Assembly (NCBI RefSeq): GCF_014199205.1
Contig: NZ_JACIJD010000012.1
Location: 106,883-170,882 of the forward strand
DNA length: 64,000 nt
Reading direction: 5' to 3'
Source: Muricoccus pecuniae
Lineage (GTDB): Bacteria > Pseudomonadota > Alphaproteobacteria > Acetobacterales > Acetobacteraceae
In this document: positions 59,224 through 64,000 of the stretch, piece by piece
Numbering within the stretch: the first letter of the stretch is position 1
Layout: each line of letters opens with the position of its first letter
Program-made: the position numbers and the translations under genes
The notes under the pieces: generated by a model
Databases searched by the model: none
What the model saw: the letters and a program-made list of their open reading frames with translations, nothing else
What the model was told of the DNA's origin: nothing

Positions 59224-60210
59224 CTAAATGGGAGGCGCGTACTGGCCGGAGCTTTCCGCAGCCTTGCGCGCCAGCGAGACCGTCAGATCCAGGATCGGTG
59301 TCGGCACCCCCGCCATCCGGGCCAGGGCGAGAGGCTGGAGGAGCATCGCCTCCATCTCGACCGGCTTGCCGGCTTCCATGTCCTGCAGGATGGAGGGCTT
59401 GTGGGCGATGGTGGCCGAGGCGGCGAGCCGGGCCTCCACGTCGAGTTCCAGCGAAATGCCGAGGCCGCGCGCGATGGCCGCCGCCTCCACCAGGCTCGCC
59501 CTCGCGGCCGCGCGGATCGCCGGGTCGGCAAGGGTCGCCGCCAACCCCCCGCGGGAGAGAAGGCAGAGCGGGCCGAAGGCGAGGTTGGAGACGAGCTTCA
59601 TCCACACCTCGCGCCGGATGTCCGGCACGACGGGGCAGGCGACTCCCCCGGCCTCCAGCGCGGCCGAGAGGGCCCGCGCGCCCTCCCCCGCCTCCCCGCC
59701 CGGCGCGCCCAGGACCACCCGGCTGCGCTCGTTCTCCACCACGATCCGGCCGGGCTCGGTCACGGTGCAGGCGGAGTAGACGACCCCGCCCAGCGTCCGT
59801 TCCACCCCGACCGCGGCGCGGATCGCCCCGCCGGGGTCGAGCGCCGGCAGGGCCGTGCCGTCCAGCGCGCCGCCGTGGCGGTCGAAGTACCACCAGGGGA
59901 TGCCGTTCATCACGAAGGCCACCGCCGTGTCCGGCCGCAGCAGCGGGGCGATGGAGGCGGCCACGCCGGGGAGCTGGTGGCCCTTCACCGTGACCACCAC
60001 CGCGTCCTGAGGGCCGAAGGCGGCGGGGTCCTCGCTCGCGGCCGGGCGGGCCTCGAAGGTGGCGTCCTTCGCCTCCACCGTGATCCCGCGCTCCCGGATG
60101 GCCGCGAGGTTGGCGCCGCGCGCGACCACGCTCACCTCCGCTCCCCCGCGTACGAGCCGCGCCGCGAGATGGCCGCCGATCGCCCCGGCGCCGAAGACGC
60201 AGACCTTCAC
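59224..60210 (-). CDS. panE: Ketopantoate reductase family protein
   Basis: A 328-residue NADPH-dependent reductase of the PanE/ApbA type. VCVFGAGAIGGHLAARLVRG is the Rossmann motif; MNGIPWWYFDRHGG and EVWMKLVSNLAFGPLCLLSR hold the catalytic Lys and Asn region, and KPSILQDMEAGKPVEMEAML the conserved C-terminal part. Distant paralogues act on other 2-keto acids, so pantoate synthesis is likely but not certain. The GTG overlaps the M20 gene stop (GTGA); coupling to an amidohydrolase suggests a catabolic role. Confidence 0.88.
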   Translation of the reverse strand: MKVCVFGAGAIGGHLAARLVRGGAEVSVVARGANLAAIRERGITVEAKDATFEARPAASEDPAAFGPQDAVVVTVKGHQLPGVAASIAPLLRPDTAVAFVMNGIPWWYFDRHGGALDGTALPALDPGGAIRAAVGVERTLGGVVYSACTVTEPGRIVVENERSRVVLGAPGGEAGEGARALSAALEAGGVACPVVPDIRREVWMKLVSNLAFGPLCLLSRGGLAATLADPAIRAAARASLVEAAAIARGLGISLELDVEARLAASATIAHKPSILQDMEAGKPVEMEAMLLQPLALARMAGVPTPILDLTVSLARKAAESSGQYAPPI

Positions 60211-61400
60211 GCCAGGATCTCCAGCGCGGCGCGGGACAGCGCCTGGACGCCGAGCGGAATGCAGGCCTCGTCCGGCTGGTAGCCGGCATTGTGCAGCTTG
60301 TCGGCCCGCCCCGGCGCGCCGGAGCCGATGCGGAGCTGCATCGCGGGCACGCGCCCGGCGAATTCGGCGAAGTCCTCGCTCCCCATGCTCGCCACGCCCT
60401 GCACCGGCGCGCGGCCGAGCTGGGCGGAGACCGCGGAGAGGACGCGGTCCAGCACGGCGTCGTCGTTCACCAGCGGCGGGACGAGGCGGCGGTAGTCGAG
60501 GTCGCAGCTCACCCGGAAGCCCGCCTCCAGCCCGGCGCAGAGGCGTCGGATGGCGGCCTCCGCGATGTCGCGCGTCCCGGGATCGAGGGTGCGGATCGTG
60601 CCCTTCAGGTGCACGCGCTCGGGGATGATGTTGTAGGTCGTGCCGCCCGAGAGCATGCCGATCGTCACCACCGCCGGGCGGATCGGGTCCACCTCCCGGC
60701 TCACCACCATCTGCGCCTGGGTGACGAAATGGGCGCCCGCCAGGATGGGGTCCACCGCCGATTCGGGATGCGCCGCGTGGCCGGAGCGGCCGCGAATGGC
60801 CAGGTCGAAGCGGTCCGAGGCGGCGAGGCAGGCGCCGCGCGCGTAACCCGTTTCGCCCACCGGCATGTCGGGGTGGTTGTGGAAGCCGATGGCCATGTCG
60901 ATGCCATCGGCCGCGCCGTCCCGGATCATGGCGGCGGCGCCCTCCAGCGTCTCCTCGGCGGGCTGGAAGACGAGGGCGACGCGACCCGCGAGCATCGGGG
61001 CGAGGTCGCGCAGCACCTCGGCGACGCCGAGCAGCGTGACGGTGTGAATGTCGTGCCCGCAGGCGTGCATCTTCCCGGCAACGGTGCTGGCGAAGGGAAG
61101 CCCTGTCTCCTCGTGGATGGGAAGCGCGTCCATGTCGGCGCGGATGGCCAGCGTCGGGCCGGGCCGACCGCCCTCGATCATCCCGAGCACGCCCGTGCCC
61201 CCGACATTGCTGCGGTGCAGTATGCCGAGGCGCGACAGTTCGGCGGAGACGATTCCCGCCGTCCGCACCTCCTCGAAGGCGAGTTCGGGATGGGCGTGGA
61301 TGTCGCGCCGGATGGCGGCGAGACCCGGCGCCAAGGCGGAGGCCAGCTCCGCGATACGCCGCCCGGGCTCATTGATTCCCGCCACATGCGCGCCTGTCAT
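60207..61400 (-). CDS. M20 family amidohydrolase
   Basis: A 397-residue metal-dependent amidohydrolase (hippurate/IAA-amino acid hydrolase type). IRADMDALPI, MHACGHDIHTVTLLG, FQPAEETLEGAAAMI and GRSGHAAHPESAVDP are the metal and dimerisation motifs, and MGSEDFAEFAGRVPAMQLRIG ends it. These enzymes release amino acids from N-acyl or amide conjugates; the substrate is unknown. ATG 61400 follows AGGAC and is preferred; ATGs at 61433 and 61454 are alternatives. It shares a transcript with panE and is divergent from tctB. Confidence 0.9.
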   Translation of the reverse strand: MTGAHVAGINEPGRRIAELASALAPGLAAIRRDIHAHPELAFEEVRTAGIVSAELSRLGILHRSNVGGTGVLGMIEGGRPGPTLAIRADMDALPIHEETGLPFASTVAGKMHACGHDIHTVTLLGVAEVLRDLAPMLAGRVALVFQPAEETLEGAAAMIRDGAADGIDMAIGFHNHPDMPVGETGYARGACLAASDRFDLAIRGRSGHAAHPESAVDPILAGAHFVTQAQMVVSREVDPIRPAVVTIGMLSGGTTYNIIPERVHLKGTIRTLDPGTRDIAEAAIRRLCAGLEAGFRVSCDLDYRRLVPPLVNDDAVLDRVLSAVSAQLGRAPVQGVASMGSEDFAEFAGRVPAMQLRIGSGAPGRADKLHNAGYQPDEACIPLGVQALSRAALEILA

Positions 61401-61570
61401 GCCATCGCGTCCTGCAATTATGTTGCGCTGCATCGTAGGTGAAGAAGCATCCATGACAAGACTGTGGGCAATCGCAAGCTTGTCGCTTCTTGCTCAGCCC
61501 CATAGGTTGCGCCTCACTCTCTTTCTGGGAGGCACGTCCCGCACGAGGACGAAGGCACCAAATGTGCCGG

Positions 61571-61620
61571 CCGCGAGGCCTGGGGGGACCGCTCGATAAC
61601 GGTCCTCCCAGGATTCGCGG
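61571..61620. other. Long stem-loop in the tctB leader
   Basis: Arms at 61571-61591 and 61600-61620 match at 18 of 21 positions around an 8-base loop. A smaller hairpin (GGCAC/GTGCC) lies just before it. It lies 80 bp before the tctB ATG in the intergenic space with the M20 gene. It may be a 5'-leader structure that tunes expression or stability; no T tract is present. Confidence 0.6.
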
Positions 61621-61699
61621 CCTGGATCAGTTGGGCCCCGTCGCGCGCAGCCGAGCCCCCCTTTCGACCGATTCCTGAGGGACTAAGGGTGGAGACTTC

Positions 61700-62320
61700 A
61701 TGAAGATCAGCGCAAAGGACCTGTGGGCCGGGGGCATCCTGATGTTCCTCGCCGTGCTGGGCTTGTTCATCAACGGCGGTTTCCTCGGCCTGGGGCTGGA
61801 GCAGCACACGCTCGGCACCGCGCGTCGCATGGGCCCGGGCTACATGCCCATGCTCGTCTTCTGGCTGCAGTTCGCCCTCGGTGCGATCGTGTTCATCCTC
61901 GCCTTCACCAACGGGCCTGACCCGCTGGAGCGCTGGACGAAGCTCGACCTCACCACCCTCGCCGTCAGCCTTGCCGTGGGCATCGTGATCTGGCGCGTGA
62001 TGGAGTCCATGGGCATCAATACGAACTACGTGCAGGTCGGTGCCGCCTGCTTCGTCGCCCTGCTCCTCCTCGCGATCTCGCCGGCCTGGCGCCCGCTCGG
62101 CCTCGTCCTGGCTTCCTTCGCGATCTTCGCCCTGCTGCTCGAACCGCTGGGCCTGATGCTCTCGATCGCCGCGCTCTGCCTCATCTCGGCCCTGGCGGAC
62201 CGCGAGCACAACCCGGTCAGCGTCGCCGGGATGACGCTGGCCCTCTGCGTCATCTGCTGGTTCGTCTTCATCAGGGAACTCGACATCCGCGTTCCGCTTT
62301 GGCCAACGATCTTCGGGTAA
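61700..62320 (+). CDS. tctB: Tripartite tricarboxylate transporter small subunit TctB
   Basis: A 206-residue membrane protein of the DUF1468/TctB family with about four or five transmembrane helices: 8-28, 55-75, 84-104, 115-160 and 175-195. RRMGPGYMPMLVFWLQFALG is the family's typical loop after helix 1. TctB is the small membrane partner of TctA in sodium- or proton-linked uptake of tricarboxylates or other acids. A TctC/Bug receptor normally completes the set; none is adjacent here. It lies 30 bp before tctA. Confidence 0.9.
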   Translation: MKISAKDLWAGGILMFLAVLGLFINGGFLGLGLEQHTLGTARRMGPGYMPMLVFWLQFALGAIVFILAFTNGPDPLERWTKLDLTTLAVSLAVGIVIWRVMESMGINTNYVQVGAACFVALLLLAISPAWRPLGLVLASFAIFALLLEPLGLMLSIAALCLISALADREHNPVSVAGMTLALCVICWFVFIRELDIRVPLWPTIFG

Positions 62321-62350
62321 GCGCCAGGAAAGAAAGGGCCAGGACAAGCC

Positions 62351-63850
62351 ATGGAACTCTTCACCAATCTGGCGCACGGCTTCGGGGTCGCGCTGTCGCT
62401 GGACAACCTGCTCTTCGCGCTTCTCGGCGCGCTGATCGGGACGGCCATCGGCGTGCTGCCCGGGATCGGGCCGGTCGCCACCATCTCGCTGCTGCTGCCG
62501 ATCACCTTCGGCCAGCCCGCCACCACCGCCATCATCATGCTCGCCGGCATCTACTACGGCGCGCAGTACGGCGGCTCCACCACCGCCATCCTGCTCAACC
62601 TGCCCGGTGAGGTCTCATCGGTCGTCACCGCGCTCGACGGCTACAAGATGGCCCGCAACGGCCGGGCCGGCGCGGCGCTGACCATCGCGGCCTGCGGCTC
62701 CTTCTTCGCCGGCTCAGTCGCCACGCTGGTCGTCGCGGCTTCCGGGCCGCTGCTCACCCAGGTGGCGCTCTCCTTCGGCCCGGCGGACTACTTCTCGCTG
62801 ATGTTGCTGGGCCTTATCATCTCCGCGGTGCTCGCGCAGGGCTCGGTGCTGAAGTCCATCGCGATGGTGGTGCTGGGCGTGGCGCTGGGCCTGGTGGGCA
62901 CGGACGTGCAGACCGGTCAGCAGCGCTTCACCTTCGGCGTGCCCGAGCTGTCCGACGGCCTCGGCTTCGTCTCGATCGCCATGGGCATCTTCGGCATTGG
63001 CGAGATCATCCTGAACCTCGAGCGCCCCGAGGCGCGGCAGGTGATGTCGGGCAAGGTCGGCAGCCTCATGCTGACGAAGGAGGAGTTCCGTCGCTCGATC
63101 CCCTCCGTGCTGCGCGGCACGCTGATCGGCTCCATCCTCGGCATCCTGCCGGGCGGCGGCGCCTCGCTGGCGGCCTTCGGCTCCTACATGATGGAGCGCA
63201 AGCTCTCGAAGTACGGCCACCAGTTCGGCAACGGCGCGATCGAGGGCGTGGCCGGTCCTGAGTCCGCGAACAACGCGGCGGCCCAGACCTCCTTCATCCC
63301 GCTGCTCACCCTCGGCATCCCGGCCAATGCCGTGATGGCGCTGATGGTCGGCGCGCTGATCATCCAGGGCATCCAGCCCGGCCCGCGCATGGTGGAGGCC
63401 CAGCCCGACCTGTTCTGGGGCCTGATCTGCTCCATGTGGGTCGGCAACCTGATGCTGCTCGTCATCAACCTGCCGCTGATCGGCATGTGGGTGAAGCTGC
63501 TGCAGGTGCCCTACAAGTACCTCTATCCCGCGATCCTCGTGTTCTGCGCGATCGGCGTGTACTCGCTGAACAACTCGGTCTTCGACGTCTACCAGACCCT
63601 GTTCTTCGGCATCCTCGGCTACATCTTCTCGAAGCTGAAGATGGAAGCGGCGCCGCTCCTCATTGGCTTCGTGCTCGGCCCGATGATGGAGGAACACCTG
63701 CGCCGCGCCATGCTGCTCTCGCGCGGGGATCCTATCGTCTTCGTCGAGCGCCCGATCAGCGCGACGCTGCTGGCGATCGCGGCCATCACCCTCGGCGCCA
63801 TGCTCCTCCCCGGCCTGCGCGCCGGCAAGGACAAGGCCCTGGCCGAGTAG
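62351..63850 (+). CDS. tctA: Tripartite tricarboxylate transporter large subunit TctA
   Basis: A 499-residue integral membrane protein with about 12 helices. GALIGTAIGVLPGIGPVATI and the second GTLIGSILGILPGGGASLAA are the duplicated family motifs for substrate and ion binding. EGVAGPESANNAAAQTSFIP is another TctA hallmark. Its ATG lies 30 bp after tctB and the transcript ends at an intrinsic terminator 26 bp later. Substrate is unknown; the divergent M20-panE pair may act on the imported compound (inference). Confidence 0.96.
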   Translation: MELFTNLAHGFGVALSLDNLLFALLGALIGTAIGVLPGIGPVATISLLLPITFGQPATTAIIMLAGIYYGAQYGGSTTAILLNLPGEVSSVVTALDGYKMARNGRAGAALTIAACGSFFAGSVATLVVAASGPLLTQVALSFGPADYFSLMLLGLIISAVLAQGSVLKSIAMVVLGVALGLVGTDVQTGQQRFTFGVPELSDGLGFVSIAMGIFGIGEIILNLERPEARQVMSGKVGSLMLTKEEFRRSIPSVLRGTLIGSILGILPGGGASLAAFGSYMMERKLSKYGHQFGNGAIEGVAGPESANNAAAQTSFIPLLTLGIPANAVMALMVGALIIQGIQPGPRMVEAQPDLFWGLICSMWVGNLMLLVINLPLIGMWVKLLQVPYKYLYPAILVFCAIGVYSLNNSVFDVYQTLFFGILGYIFSKLKMEAAPLLIGFVLGPMMEEHLRRAMLLSRGDPIVFVERPISATLLAIAAITLGAMLLPGLRAGKDKALAE

Positions 63851-63875
63851 TCCGGCACCTCTTGCCGAAGCCTGG

Positions 63876-63905
63876 AAAGCCGCCCTTGGGGCGGCTTTCT
63901 TTTTG
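63876..63905 (+). terminator. Strong intrinsic terminator of tctBA
   Basis: AAAGCCGCCC and GGGCGGCTTT form a perfect 10-bp stem with a TTG loop, followed by TCTTTTT. It lies 26 bp past the tctA stop and is the clearest terminator in the window. The last 95 bases beyond it hold nothing recognisable. Confidence 0.92.
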
Positions 63906-64000
63906 CGGGTGGGTCCGTTACGTCCGGCGTGTCGGGTTCGGCCTCTCTGTCGGGGGGTGTCGTGCCACTCCCCTTCCGGGGGGATGTTTGTTGCTGGAGA

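Overview
The window is very GC-rich chromosomal DNA of an alphaproteobacterium. Gene content and order fit the Rhodospirillales/Acetobacteraceae, probably Roseomonas-like (inference from synteny and protein style; no database was searched). Supporting signs are the collinear yebC-ruvCA-ruvB-ybgC-tolQRAB-pal-cpoB-tilS-ftsH-folP-glmM run, a zapA-6S RNA-ygfA block, DUF1491, hisZ beside purA, and Bug/TctAB transport genes. Nearly all of it is housekeeping sequence, with frequent ATGA, GTGA or TTGA stop/start overlaps and many GTG or TTG starts.

Layout. 0.1-3.1 kb: glycerate 2-kinase (ttuD) and a pyruvate kinase carrying an extra N-terminal helix-turn-helix domain, with two CTTA-N7-TAAG dyads between them. 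3.3-9.5 kb: a secreted orphan, Ada, a TPR protein, glcF, then hisZ-purA. 9.7-16.4 kb: a lipoprotein, a TPR-glycosyltransferase-like protein, an MFS transporter, serC, an AI-2E family permease and a double-hairpin repeat. 16.4-32.9 kb: one long leftward run for cell envelope, division and recombination (yebC, ruvC, ruvA, ruvB, ybgC, tolQ, tolR, tolA, tolB, pal, cpoB, tilS, ftsH, folP, glmM, thiD), broken only by one small rightward gene. 33.1-37.4 kb: a PPOX-fold protein, ArfB, a DUF4337-like membrane protein and a large MscS channel. 37.6-39.9 kb: a YmdB-type phosphoesterase, ygfA, 6S RNA, zapA and a coiled-coil protein. 40-50.4 kb: fbaB, thiE, an FkbM methyltransferase, a DUF533/TerB protein, divergent epmA/epmB, a HAD phosphatase, a Bug receptor, efp and an inositol monophosphatase-family gene.

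50.4-53.4 kb is a visibly lower-GC islet with one large methyltransferase-HAD fusion gene and about 550 bases without a convincing gene. 53.5-56.9 kb is a three-gene stator-like operon: an OmpA-fold secreted protein, a MotA/ExbB-like channel with a helical cytoplasmic tail, and a MotB-like protein with a very long coiled coil. 56.9-64 kb: DUF1491, small conserved proteins, a DUF429 protein with an apparent CTG start inside a minisatellite, a Tyr/Pro-rich secreted protein, a ketopantoate reductase plus M20 amidohydrolase pair, and divergent tctB-tctA ending at a strong intrinsic terminator.

The strongest candidates for something undescribed are the HTH-pyruvate kinase fusion with adjacent paired operator-like dyads, the methyltransferase-HAD fusion in the foreign-looking islet, and the stator-like three-gene operon. 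EF-P and both beta-lysylation enzymes sit within 5 kb, which predicts a lysylated EF-P. No CRISPR array, tRNA, rRNA, intact insertion sequence or phage was found.
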